Below, piece after piece: positions 1 to 8,349 of a DNA stretch of 15,120 bases. Origin of the DNA: Bacteroidales bacterium. GTDB taxonomy: Bacteria; Bacteroidota; Bacteroidia; Bacteroidales; UBA932. A model generated the notes under the pieces. That model was not told the origin of the DNA. It saw only the letters and a program-made list of their open reading frames with translations, and did no database searches. The stretch is from assembly GCA_016295245.1 (NCBI GenBank), contig JAEDLO010000037.1:1-15120 (forward strand), in the 5' to 3' direction. Numbering within the stretch: position 1 is the stretch's first letter; every line of letters starts with the position of its first letter. The position numbers were made by a program, and so were the translations under genes.

Positions 1-2
1 TA

Positions 3-1130
3 TTGGCTTTGGCTTCAATTGTTTTATGGAGCTCAAGTTGTCTTAAACTCCAGCGCCCCGACAACTCCGAAAAGGAGGCAGAGATAGCACAGGCGATGGA
101 GAAATTTGTGATGGCAGATTATGTTACTGTCGAAGTGCCTGCGGGAAAGATTGCTGTGGTCACTCAAAAAGGCACAAATGACACGATTGCAGTTCTTCCG
201 ACGACAGCCAGCATCTTGGCCCCATGCTCATACACACCGGCAGAGACCAAGGCTCTTGGAGATCCGTCGATTGATATTGAAATAGTCTCACCTGCTGGAT
301 TTTCATTTGATGACAAAAACAAAAAATACTGGGCATATTACACCCTTGTATTTGAAGATTCGATTGTGGGTGATTATGACTACAATGACCTTGTTCTCAA
401 TATCTGCATCGACAACACCACTTCTGCTAAATCACCTACCTTGAATGACTATATAGGCAAACTGTTTGTCAGGCCTATTGCCTGCGGTTCAACCAAGAAA
501 ATTGGATTCGGCATGCAAATCGGAAAGAACGGAGAGGAGATATTGCTCACGGAGGATGTTAGAAAAGACTTCTTTAACGGCACGGAAGGTTTCATCAACA
601 CCGGAAAGTGGCAGAAGGAGATTATGAAGTTTGATGTCAAAGAGGTTTACACCCAAAACAGTTGGCTAAGCGATATTTACTTCTTCATCCAAGTGGGTGG
701 CACTCGTCTATATGCCGCAAATGCCAACCTCAAGGATAAGATAGTGTTGGATGACAACAAGTGTCCATATGGTATGCTTATCACGTCCGTTGACGGCAAT
801 ATTGCATATTTTAATTCCCTCACACCGAAGGATAAAGACGCAATGAAAGATCACGGCAGCACCAATTATCAAGATAACATTTTGCGAAAGTGCCGTTCTT
901 GGTGGCTTTACCCATATGAGGGCGTAAGTCTTGACGAGGCCTATTATTACGATGTCAATTCCAAATATAAAGGTTGGCTAGACTGTCTCTTGAAGACCAG
1001 TTCGTCAATGTATGAGTTCTGTTATTTAAAAAGATCTGACAAGTCACAAGTATTCCCTTCCGTCAACTTTAGAGAAGACGGAACCCTTGACCCGGAGAAG
1101 ACTGTGTACTATGGCAATTTTACAAACTAG
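3..1130 (+). CDS. LruC/DUF4842-type domain protein, probable surface lipoprotein, 5' end cut by window edge
   Basis: The reading frame is open from the window edge to a TAG at 1128-1130. The first visible codon that could initiate is TTG at 3-5, but the true start is probably just upstream because the visible N-terminus is the end of a hydrophobic signal sequence. A cysteine at about residue 13, preceded by three serines and followed by Leu-Lys, resembles a Bacteroidota lipobox. Residues 117-129 read FEDSIVGDYDYND, the acidic motif typical of LruC-domain proteins, followed by a beta-rich stretch (about 145-180) of the kind associated with DUF4842. These families are usually surface or secreted proteins of unknown role; the aspartates could bind calcium, which is inference. 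The gene is clearly more AT-rich than the rest of the window. It ends in a strong hairpin and is convergent with the beta-galactosidase gene. Family assignment is fairly sure; function is unknown. Confidence 0.7.
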   Translation: MALASIVLWSSSCLKLQRPDNSEKEAEIAQAMEKFVMADYVTVEVPAGKIAVVTQKGTNDTIAVLPTTASILAPCSYTPAETKALGDPSIDIEIVSPAGFSFDDKNKKYWAYYTLVFEDSIVGDYDYNDLVLNICIDNTTSAKSPTLNDYIGKLFVRPIACGSTKKIGFGMQIGKNGEEILLTEDVRKDFFNGTEGFINTGKWQKEIMKFDVKEVYTQNSWLSDIYFFIQVGGTRLYAANANLKDKIVLDDNKCPYGMLITSVDGNIAYFNSLTPKDKDAMKDHGSTNYQDNILRKCRSWWLYPYEGVSLDEAYYYDVNSKYKGWLDCLLKTSSSMYEFCYLKRSDKSQVFPSVNFREDGTLDPEKTVYYGNFTN

Positions 1131-1161
1131 CTACTGCCTCATCACACACCACAACATAAAT

Positions 1162-1196
1162 AAAACAGGCTTTCCACGATTGGAAAGCCTGTTTTT
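1162..1196. terminator. Bidirectional Rho-independent terminator
   Basis: CAGGCTTTCCA (1166-1176) and TGGAAAGCCTG (1181-1191) form a perfect 11-bp stem around the 4-base loop CGAT. Four A residues precede the stem and five T residues follow it, so the structure works as an intrinsic terminator on either strand. It starts 31 bp after the stop of the rightward LruC-type gene and lies about 90 bp beyond the stop of the leftward beta-galactosidase gene, so it probably serves both convergent transcripts. I see nothing else in 1197-1284. Confidence 0.9.
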
Positions 1197-1284
1197 CGTT
1201 CACTTGATTCCTCCCCGGTTATTCCGTTATCCACGACCAGGAAACCCTCAACGAGACGCAGGAACCGAGGAATTATGCCAAGCA

Positions 1285-4275
1285 TTACTGCACCGAGAGG
1301 ATGAATGAGTAATGGTGCGGGGAGTTACCGTCGATGGTGTATTCCGGCAGGGTACGTTTGCCCCAAGTGTCGGTGCCGCCTACGCCATGGATATTGAGGT
1401 CGATGTTGAGGTTGACAAACTCGCCGCGCTTCAACTCGTAAGGGTGTTTCACGTCCAGATCCTCCTCGCCATAGTCCCAGGCGCGGATGCAGAGCGGCTG
1501 ACAGCCGTCAATGCGCAGTGAATGGTCTTCAGAGGCCAGCGACATCCAGCGCACATCGCAGCGGTTTCCGTTGTCCTGCGGGCGGGCATAATCCACCTGG
1601 AACTCAGAAAGCGGCATTGCATAAAGGCCGATGTCGTAACCCTGCTTGCGGTCAGGATAGTTCTCCCAAGGGCCCCTTCCGTAATACTCCACTCTGTCAA
1701 AGTCAGGAGTCAGGCGCATTCTCATACCGAATTTTGGAATCAGCGGGATGTTGTCCGCAAAAGGTCTGTAATCTGCCTCAACCTTGATATCACCATTATT
1801 GTTGATGCTGTAGCAGAGCTCATATTCCGCCCCGACAGGCAAAGAGAAAAGAAATCTGACACCCGCAATGCCTTTGGTGCGAATAATCTCTGCCGATTTC
1901 AGTTCCCGCAACTCGCCCGCTTTCTCCCAGACCGCCGTACGCCCCGCAAAGCCCGCATAGCGCTGATTGTCATTCTCCGGCTTCCAGAAATATGGCTCGA
2001 GAGGCGCTTTGAGAATATTTCGCCCGCCCAGTTCAATGCGGGTAATCGCGCCCCGGGAATCAATCTCCACAGAGCCTCTGCCCGTCTTCACCAAATAGCC
2101 ATCAGAGAGCTTTTTCAACTTCGGAGCCCTGCCGGACGAAGCAAGCGACGACCTGAAGACAAATGGCTCGATAACGAACTGCTCTGAAGCCACCACAAAG
2201 CCCCGTGGGGCCCACAGAGTGTCATCCTTGAGCATAGCCTTGACAGTAACGATACGTTCGCCGCCGACAAGGGTCGTATCAAGGGCATAATCAAAATCCG
2301 AGACCTCCACCATCGGGTCCATACTCTTCTTCTCTATGAGGCCGTCCTTCATACTGAAATGTATAGGCTGATAGACGCTCTTCACCACATAGAAATGAGG
2401 ATTCGGCGTGCGGTCCGGAGCAAGAAGGCCATTGAAGCAGAAATTGCCGTCATTAGGCTTGTCCCCGAAATCGCCGCCGTATGCCCAGAACTCATCGTCC
2501 TCAAGCTCCAACTTGCCGGAAGGGCGCAGCTTGCCACCATCCTTCGGCTTTGCGATACCCTGGTCCACCCAGTCCCAGACGGCGGCACCCACTATGGTTG
2601 AGTCGGCATAGATGACATCCCAGTACTCCTTGAAATTGCCCACAGAGTTGCCCATCGCGTGGGAGTACTCACGGGCTATGAACGGCTTGTCGGTAACCGC
2701 CTCGGCCTTCTTCCTCATCTCCTCAGGATAGAGATAACTGTCATCGACGAGAGATGAATATTTCGGAGAACCGTCATAGAAAGGCAGATAAGAAGGGTCA
2801 AAGCTCTTCACTTTGTCGTACATCGCCTGGATGTTCGGCCCCACGCCCCCTTCGTTTCCAAGGCTCCAGAGAATGACGCAAGGATGGTTTTTGTCGCGCT
2901 CCACGAGCGATTCCGCCCTGTCAACGTGGGCCTTCTCCCAAGCCGGGTCTTCACCCATAACCTTGTTGGCGCAACCGTAACCGTGGCTCTCCTGATTGGC
3001 TTCATCCATCACATAGATGCCATAGCGGTCGCAGAGCTCATACAAATAAGGACGGTCCGGATAGTGGCTGGTGCGCAGGAAGTTGATGTTTGCCTGCTTC
3101 ATCAGCGCAATATCCTTCTCGTATGTCGCGTCATCCACATAGCGGCCCGTTCGAGGATGATGGTCGTGGCGGTTGACGCCTCGCAGCTTAACGTTTTTGC
3201 CGTTAATCTTGAAGACCTCGCCCACGCATTCCACGCGCTTCACCCCGAGATGATAGTCAAAGTGTTCCACAATCCCACCTTTGCCGTCGGTCAATTCTAT
3301 GCTGAACGGGTAGAGTTCAGGCTTTGCGGCTGACCACAGGCGCGGTTGGCGTATTGTATAATCAAGGCTGACGCAAACAGTGTCCCTGACAGCTATGTTC
3401 CCCACCTTACCCTCAACGGTTTCGCCATTGATATTCAGGCGGATGCCCATATCCCCGGAGGCAAGGCTGCCCATATTGCAAATCTTAAGCTGAGCGCAAA
3501 CCGACGCTTCCGAGAAATCCTCGGAAGGGCTTGCCTTCACCCTGTAGTCAGCGATGTGGACAAGGGGGCGCACCCACAACTGCACGGGGCGGAAGATGCC
3601 GCTAAGGCGCCACATATCCTGACATTCAAGATAGCTTCCGTCGCTCCAGCGATACACCTCCACTGCAAGGCGGTTCTCCCCTTTGCGCAGATAATTCGTC
3701 ACATCAAACTCCGCCGGTGACATCGAATTCTGGCTGTAGCCTACCATCTCACCGTTGATCCACACATACATTGCCGATTTCACACCTCCGAAATGGAGGA
3801 TGACGTTGTGGGAGAGCATCTCATCGCTCACGTCAAAGAAAGTGACGTAAGAGCCGACAGGGTTGCGGCTGGCATAGGCCGTCCAATCCCGGGGAGGCTC
3901 CTGTGTAACCTGCGGGCGCGCTCGCTTGAAAGGATAGCCCATATTCACGTAAATCGGCGTGCCATAACCCTGGGTCTGCCAGTTGCCGGGCACGGCAATC
4001 TTGTCCCACGCGCTGACGTCATAACCCGGGGCCTCAAAGCCCACGGGGCGCGCGTCGGGATCAGGCGACCAATGGAAATGCCACTGTCCGTCCAGCGACA
4101 CAATCTCTGCGCATTCCTTCTCGCGCGAAGGCAGTTGGAGTGTGGCGTGATAAGGGAGCTTGTTGATACCGAGCACGGCGGGGTTTTCCCAGTCCGGAAC
4201 GGCTGTGAGGCTCTGACCGGAAACCGGCATAGAAAGCAGAGCCAAGAGAGTGAAAGTGTAGAATGTCTTTTTCAT
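1285..4275 (-). CDS. lacZ: Secreted beta-galactosidase, glycoside hydrolase family 2 (LacZ type)
   Basis: This 996-residue retaining glycosidase, close to the E. coli LacZ length of 1023, should release beta-linked galactose. Residues 1-21 form a Sec signal peptide (MKK, hydrophobic core, then PVSGQ), so it acts outside the cytoplasm. The order is an N-terminal sugar-binding jelly roll (about 60-235), an immunoglobulin-like domain (about 240-350), a TIM barrel (about 350-640), a linker beta domain, and a C-terminal Bgal-small-N domain (about 735-994). Catalytic residues are intact: acid/base E475 in SLGNEGG and nucleophile E536 in AREYSHAMGN. H370 (RGVNRHDHHP), H404 (TSHYPD), E429 and H431 (DEANQESHG) match the E. 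coli substrate- and magnesium-site residues. GGTDTWG near residue 967 matches the C-terminal loop that reaches the active site. The gene is monocistronic, with no SusC/D neighbours. No Shine-Dalgarno precedes the ATG, which is chosen because the signal peptide follows it. GH2 beta-galactosidase is nearly certain; natural substrate and the exact symbol are less so. Confidence 0.95.
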   Translation of the reverse strand: MKKTFYTFTLLALLSMPVSGQSLTAVPDWENPAVLGINKLPYHATLQLPSREKECAEIVSLDGQWHFHWSPDPDARPVGFEAPGYDVSAWDKIAVPGNWQTQGYGTPIYVNMGYPFKRARPQVTQEPPRDWTAYASRNPVGSYVTFFDVSDEMLSHNVILHFGGVKSAMYVWINGEMVGYSQNSMSPAEFDVTNYLRKGENRLAVEVYRWSDGSYLECQDMWRLSGIFRPVQLWVRPLVHIADYRVKASPSEDFSEASVCAQLKICNMGSLASGDMGIRLNINGETVEGKVGNIAVRDTVCVSLDYTIRQPRLWSAAKPELYPFSIELTDGKGGIVEHFDYHLGVKRVECVGEVFKINGKNVKLRGVNRHDHHPRTGRYVDDATYEKDIALMKQANINFLRTSHYPDRPYLYELCDRYGIYVMDEANQESHGYGCANKVMGEDPAWEKAHVDRAESLVERDKNHPCVILWSLGNEGGVGPNIQAMYDKVKSFDPSYLPFYDGSPKYSSLVDDSYLYPEEMRKKAEAVTDKPFIAREYSHAMGNSVGNFKEYWDVIYADSTIVGAAVWDWVDQGIAKPKDGGKLRPSGKLELEDDEFWAYGGDFGDKPNDGNFCFNGLLAPDRTPNPHFYVVKSVYQPIHFSMKDGLIEKKSMDPMVEVSDFDYALDTTLVGGERIVTVKAMLKDDTLWAPRGFVVASEQFVIEPFVFRSSLASSGRAPKLKKLSDGYLVKTGRGSVEIDSRGAITRIELGGRNILKAPLEPYFWKPENDNQRYAGFAGRTAVWEKAGELRELKSAEIIRTKGIAGVRFLFSLPVGAEYELCYSINNNGDIKVEADYRPFADNIPLIPKFGMRMRLTPDFDRVEYYGRGPWENYPDRKQGYDIGLYAMPLSEFQVDYARPQDNGNRCDVRWMSLASEDHSLRIDGCQPLCIRAWDYGEEDLDVKHPYELKRGEFVNLNIDLNIHGVGGTDTWGKRTLPEYTIDGNSPHHYSFILSVQ

Positions 4276-4442
4276 AATTATGTTTAAAAACCCTCTAATG
4301 TAACATATTCTTTCGAATTATTCACATTTTTTTAATCACTTCGTAAAAAGGGCTGGACGAAGTAATCCGCTTTCAACTTGCTATTTCGGCAGATAAAACT
4401 GATATTTGCCATTGCTGTCCGCATAAAGACAGAAATGGCGCT
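4276..4442. promoter_or_regulatory. Divergent intergenic region with an inverted repeat
   Basis: This 167-bp AT-rich stretch separates the start of the leftward beta-galactosidase gene from that of the rightward AlkZ-related gene, so it must hold or lie near both promoters. It contains an inverted repeat, ACTTCGT (4338-4344) and ACGAAGT (4357-4363), with a 12-base spacer; two further pairs beyond one mismatch extend each arm to ten positions. It has no T-run, so a terminator is unlikely; an operator or a leader hairpin is possible. On the minus strand I found no convincing -33/-7 promoter for lacZ: the closest -7 candidate, TATGTTAC (4307 down to 4300), lacks both the final TG and an upstream TTTG. 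Confidence 0.4.
4377..4408 (+). promoter_or_regulatory. Candidate Bacteroidota sigma-ABfr-type promoter for the AlkZ-related gene
   Basis: CTTG at 4377-4380 and GATATTTG at 4401-4408 are separated by 20 bases. The known Bacteroides consensus is TTTG near -33 and TAnnTTTG near -7 with about this spacing. Each element has one mismatch, so this is a good but not perfect match. Transcription would begin a few bases after 4408, leaving a leader of roughly 30 bases before the ATG at 4443. This is consistent with a normal leader but is inferred from sequence only. Confidence 0.45.
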
Positions 4443-5261
4443 ATGAATCTAACAGGCTTTATCGACTCGTCCGAAAAAATGATCGGCGCAATCCGGGAAA
4501 TCGGGATTGTGCCTTTTTTTCGCAGCCAGGTGAGCGGGTGGTCAATCGAAGACCTCACCCACCCCGATGCGTGGTTCTACACTTCCGATGTCCTGGGCCC
4601 CTGGGACTGGAAAATAAACGCAGTCCACGAGGGCATCATCTACGGCAGATATCTGTCGCGAAGAGCCGCTTTCGCAACGCCGGAGTTTTACCGCCATCTG
4701 ATGAACTGGAGGCGTTCGCTGCCGCAGTACCAGTTTGCTCTTGAGCGGGAGCTGGAAGCCAGGACCATTGACCAGAGGCTCCAGAAATATCTCTCCCCGG
4801 TCTTGCTTTCAGCCATCCGGGAAAAGGAATCCCTTGAGTCATCCGAAATCAGGGAAATCCTTAACAAAGAAGTCCCGCTGCAGATTCGCAGGAAAGTCGG
4901 CGGCCACGTGGAAAAATATCTGATACCCAAGGTCACGAAGCAAGCGGTGGATTTCCTTCTGGGCTACCTCGATATGGGGACCTGGACCGTTATCGGCGAC
5001 ATCACGCGCGTCTATCGCGGCCCCAACTGCGAATACAAGGGCTGGCAGCGCAACACCGTTACCACCCCGGACGCCCTCTTCCGCGTAATCGACAGCCCGT
5101 CCGACAACCCCTTCTGGGTCAAATTCATAGAGCCGGAACCCTCCGAGACGGAGCAGTCCGAAAGCATAGATTGCAGCCCTGAAGAATCAAGACAGGCCAT
5201 CATTGACCACCTTACACGCCTCTACCCCGGACAGCGCAGGCAATTCGAGAAATTGATCTGA
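4443..5261 (+). CDS. AlkZ-related protein, winged-helix type, function unproven
   Basis: A 272-residue soluble protein with no signal peptide or membrane segment, so cytoplasmic. The N-terminal half has the pattern I associate with Bacteroidota proteins annotated as AlkZ-related: GWSIEDLTHPDAWF at 32-45, DVLGPWDWK at 49-57, then HEGIIYGRYL and RRAAFATPEFYRHLMNWRRS up to residue 92. AlkZ itself is a DNA glycosylase that removes crosslink and alkylation damage using a Gln-x-Gln motif. A QYQ occurs here at 95-97, but I cannot say whether it corresponds to the catalytic motif, so glycosylase activity is not claimed. The C-terminal 40 residues are acidic and then helical. The ATG at 4443 is chosen because no in-frame start lies just upstream and a candidate promoter ends 34 bp before it. 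No Shine-Dalgarno is visible. It is transcribed alone, divergent from lacZ, and ends 4 bp from the convergent efflux operon. Confidence 0.75.
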   Translation: MNLTGFIDSSEKMIGAIREIGIVPFFRSQVSGWSIEDLTHPDAWFYTSDVLGPWDWKINAVHEGIIYGRYLSRRAAFATPEFYRHLMNWRRSLPQYQFALERELEARTIDQRLQKYLSPVLLSAIREKESLESSEIREILNKEVPLQIRRKVGGHVEKYLIPKVTKQAVDFLLGYLDMGTWTVIGDITRVYRGPNCEYKGWQRNTVTTPDALFRVIDSPSDNPFWVKFIEPEPSETEQSESIDCSPEESRQAIIDHLTRLYPGQRRQFEKLI

Positions 5262-5265
5262 GTTC

Positions 5266-8200
5266 TTACTGCGACTGCTTTGCCCTTTTGAGGGCCAGCA
5301 GAGGAAGCAGGGCCAGCAAGGCAATGATGGAGAAGACCAGGCCGGCAATCGTCCCTATGGCAAAGTCGAACCAGAACACTTCCGAAGGGCCGTCAAAGAG
5401 GAAAGGGACAAGGCCTATGATTGAAGAAATGATAGTCAGAGCCACAGGAATAATCTTGCTGTTGAAAGCACGGATATAGGCCTTGACCTGATTTTTCGCA
5501 AGTTGCTTCTCTCTTAGCAAGGCTGTTACGAGATAAATGCCGGCGTTGACGGTTATGCCGCTGAGCATCACAAAGGCGGCAAAACCTCCCTTGTCGAAAG
5601 AGAAGTCAGAAAGACCGAAGACCAGGAATACCCCTATGAACGAAACCGGGATGAGGAAAATGATGGCAAGAGGATAGCGCAGGGAATTGAAATGCACGGC
5701 GCAGATCACGAAAATCAGGGCTATGACCAGGAGAATCAGGCCTGCGTACTTGTCTTTGTTGCCGTAGAACCAGTTGTCGTTCATATCCTCTGCCAGATAA
5801 CCCACCGGCAGGACTTCCCCGTTCATCCAATCCACTGCTTCCTCGCAGTACTTCCTCTCCATCTGCATCGGCCCCATAAAGTTGTAACGGACCGTCAGGG
5901 CGTAGGATTGGTTATCCTTCTGTATCGGCAGGGCGGTTTTCTTCTTCTGTATGCTGCCTATGCCCGAAAGTTTCATCTTGCTGTCCCCTACTTCGACACC
6001 CACATTTTCCACGTGCCACAAGTCCATCTCATCCTTCACGGAGGATTCCAGACGCACGTTGACATAATCCTCGCCATAAGGAATCGTGCCCACTCTGGAA
6101 TCGTAGAGAGGCGAACGCAGAGCCAAATAGTATTCATAAGGACTTATGCCCATCGCGGTCAGCGCTTCGAAATCATAATTCACCCTGTATTCGCTCCCCG
6201 GACTGTCCCAGTAACCGGTGCCCCAGATTTCTGCGCCGCTCACCCTCCTGTTGGTCTCCAGTTTTGCCACAAGCTGCTCCCCGAACTCCAGGAGGCGGTC
6301 ATAATTATATCCTGTCAGGGTAATGCCGGAACTCTTGTAGTTGGATACGACATTGTTGTTGAAACTCTTGTCATCTATGCCGTAAACCTGCCAGTTGGCT
6401 CCGCCAAAAGATGCCGCCATCAGGATAATGTCGCTCTTGATGATGGTAGGCAGGGCCGTACCCTCGTATTCCGGTTTGAAATACACCGTTATATTGGCGC
6501 TCGTCGGAGAGTAGATTCCCGTTTCGAAGCTCTCAATCTCATCTATTCCAGCAAGATAGCCTTCCATCGCCTTCATCACCTCGTTCAGCTGCTGCACGGA
6601 GCAGCCCTCCGGCATACCGGCATTGATATTGAGGGACGGGCGGCTCGGCTCACGGTAGAAGTCCGACCTGTCCATCGCCTCGTAGAACAGGGCAAAGCTG
6701 GTCCCCAGGACCTTGTCTATCACCTTGCGGTTGGAACTGTAAGGCTTCCAATCGAACTCCTTGGGAATCAGGCAGGTCGGTATTCCGAAGGCAAGCACGA
6801 AGAACAATATGAAGAGCCAGCGGTGACGCAAGCCGAAGTTGATATACGAGGAGTAACGCCGGTTCCAGCGGGCGATGCGCCTCATGCTGCGCTGCTTCCG
6901 GGCACCGGAGCTGCCGAGATGCACCGGCAGGTAATCCAGAAGGGCCGGCACAAAGAGATACGCCACCAGCAGCGAGACGCAGAGGTTGATGACTATGGCA
7001 AGCGCAAATTCGGTCAGGCTGAGCTTTTCCTGTTCGGGGAGGAGAAAAATCACCATCAGGGCGGCGACCGTTGTAAGCACTGCGCTTAGCAGAGCCGGAA
7101 ATACGCTGCGATTGTGATAGCGGGCATAATGGTCCACCATCACGATGGTATTGTCGATGATGATTCCCAACGACACCGTGACTCCGGCAAGGGTGTAGAT
7201 GTGGATTTCCAGGCCCACAAGCCAGTACAGGCAAACGGAAATGAAGATATTTACCGCAAGGGTGACGGCCACCACGACCATATAGCGCCAAGACCTGTTG
7301 ACAAGGAAGGCAAAGACCAGCAGTATGAGCAGGCAGAGCAGGGTACGGACATAAATCTTGTTGAGCTCGCTGCTGATGTGTTCCGACGAATCGTAGTTGA
7401 CCTTTATGCTTATCTCCTCCGGGAAGTCCTTCCTAAGCTCATCCATCTTGTCTTTTACATCCCGGACCACGGAGACAAGGTTTGCATCCCCGCTGACTCC
7501 CACCGCAAGGTTAAGGGTATTGAGCCCGTTGATGCGGAAATAGCTTGACGGAAGCGACTCCTGGTAGCGGAACCGGGCTATGTCGCCAAGCCTCACGATG
7601 CGCCCGTCCACGCTCTTGACGGGGATTTCAGCCATATCCGAAGAGTTCTCGCTCCTGAGCTTCAGCGCAAAGCGCTCGGAGCCCGACGAAATCAATCCCA
7701 GCATACTCTCGTCATATCTCTGCCGGAAGGCCGTGGCAATTTCATCGGCACTGATGCCCAGGCTTCGGGCGAGCTCATAGTCAAAGGTGATGACCCACTC
7801 ATAAGGGGTATAGCCGTGGAAATTGACATCCGCCACACCCTTGATTGAGGAAAGGGGATAAATCAGGTTATCCTCCACGAACTTGGCTATGTCCTTTGAC
7901 GGAAGGCTGCTGAGTATATTGAAGGAAATGGCAGTGGAACTCTTTCTGCCCGTAGAGCTCAGGGAGATGGTAGGATAGGAGCAGGCCTTGGGCAGGGACG
8001 GGTAAATGTTACGGATGTACGAGGCTATTTCAAAACGTACGGCCTGCAAGTCCGTCCTGCGCCCGAACTCCATTTCGATGACGCCCCTCTCGCCATACGA
8101 GGTGGAAGTGATGGAGCGGCATCCTTTGATATTGGACAGCACACCCTCCAGCGGGCTTGTCACTTCCGCCTCCATTATGCGGGCAGACGCCCCCGGATAT

Positions 8201-8349
8201 GAATATTCCACGCTGATAGTGCGCTCCGGGGCGCTTGGGGCATATTGGATCTTGAGCAGGGAGAAGCAGGCTCCGCCAACCACGGCCGCCACCGCCATCA
8301 GCAGCAGCACCGAGAACGACGATATGCCTTTCCCTTTCTTTTCCATCAT
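5266..8349 (-). CDS. RND efflux permease, second subunit of a tandem pair
   Basis: A 1027-residue inner-membrane proton-driven transporter of the AcrB/RND superfamily, last gene of the efflux operon. It has the usual two-fold layout: TM1 (about 11-32), a periplasmic porter loop (about 33-335), TM2-6 (about 336-470), TM7 (about 510-530), a second large loop (about 531-868), then TM8-12 (about 869-1020). The TM4 motif GIIIDNTIVMVDH has D399 followed by N400, where AcrB has D407-D408. In TM10 the AcrB lysine K940 aligns with N935 (GITVNAGIYL). AcrB R971 and T978 align with K965 and T972. Its ATG overlaps the stop of the preceding permease by 4 bp (ATGA, 8346-8349), implying translational coupling; a second ATG follows immediately. 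It differs strongly from the upstream permease, so this is not a recent duplication. Substrate is unknown. No terminator is visible after its TAA. Confidence 0.93.
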   Translation of the reverse strand: MMEKKGKGISSFSVLLLMAVAAVVGGACFSLLKIQYAPSAPERTISVEYSYPGASARIMEAEVTSPLEGVLSNIKGCRSITSTSYGERGVIEMEFGRRTDLQAVRFEIASYIRNIYPSLPKACSYPTISLSSTGRKSSTAISFNILSSLPSKDIAKFVEDNLIYPLSSIKGVADVNFHGYTPYEWVITFDYELARSLGISADEIATAFRQRYDESMLGLISSGSERFALKLRSENSSDMAEIPVKSVDGRIVRLGDIARFRYQESLPSSYFRINGLNTLNLAVGVSGDANLVSVVRDVKDKMDELRKDFPEEISIKVNYDSSEHISSELNKIYVRTLLCLLILLVFAFLVNRSWRYMVVVAVTLAVNIFISVCLYWLVGLEIHIYTLAGVTVSLGIIIDNTIVMVDHYARYHNRSVFPALLSAVLTTVAALMVIFLLPEQEKLSLTEFALAIVINLCVSLLVAYLFVPALLDYLPVHLGSSGARKQRSMRRIARWNRRYSSYINFGLRHRWLFILFFVLAFGIPTCLIPKEFDWKPYSSNRKVIDKVLGTSFALFYEAMDRSDFYREPSRPSLNINAGMPEGCSVQQLNEVMKAMEGYLAGIDEIESFETGIYSPTSANITVYFKPEYEGTALPTIIKSDIILMAASFGGANWQVYGIDDKSFNNNVVSNYKSSGITLTGYNYDRLLEFGEQLVAKLETNRRVSGAEIWGTGYWDSPGSEYRVNYDFEALTAMGISPYEYYLALRSPLYDSRVGTIPYGEDYVNVRLESSVKDEMDLWHVENVGVEVGDSKMKLSGIGSIQKKKTALPIQKDNQSYALTVRYNFMGPMQMERKYCEEAVDWMNGEVLPVGYLAEDMNDNWFYGNKDKYAGLILLVIALIFVICAVHFNSLRYPLAIIFLIPVSFIGVFLVFGLSDFSFDKGGFAAFVMLSGITVNAGIYLVTALLREKQLAKNQVKAYIRAFNSKIIPVALTIISSIIGLVPFLFDGPSEVFWFDFAIGTIAGLVFSIIALLALLPLLALKRAKQSQ

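Noticed and set aside
1522..2187. A 221-codon open frame on the plus strand, antisense to lacZ
   Set aside because: It lies entirely within the C-terminal part of a well-conserved GH2 gene and has no plausible protein features.
5692..7089. A 465-codon open frame on the plus strand, antisense to permease 2
   Set aside because: It lies wholly inside the convincing RND gene on the other strand. Its translation is rich in His, Arg and Gln with no domain or membrane pattern, as expected from the reverse reading of a GC-biased coding sequence.
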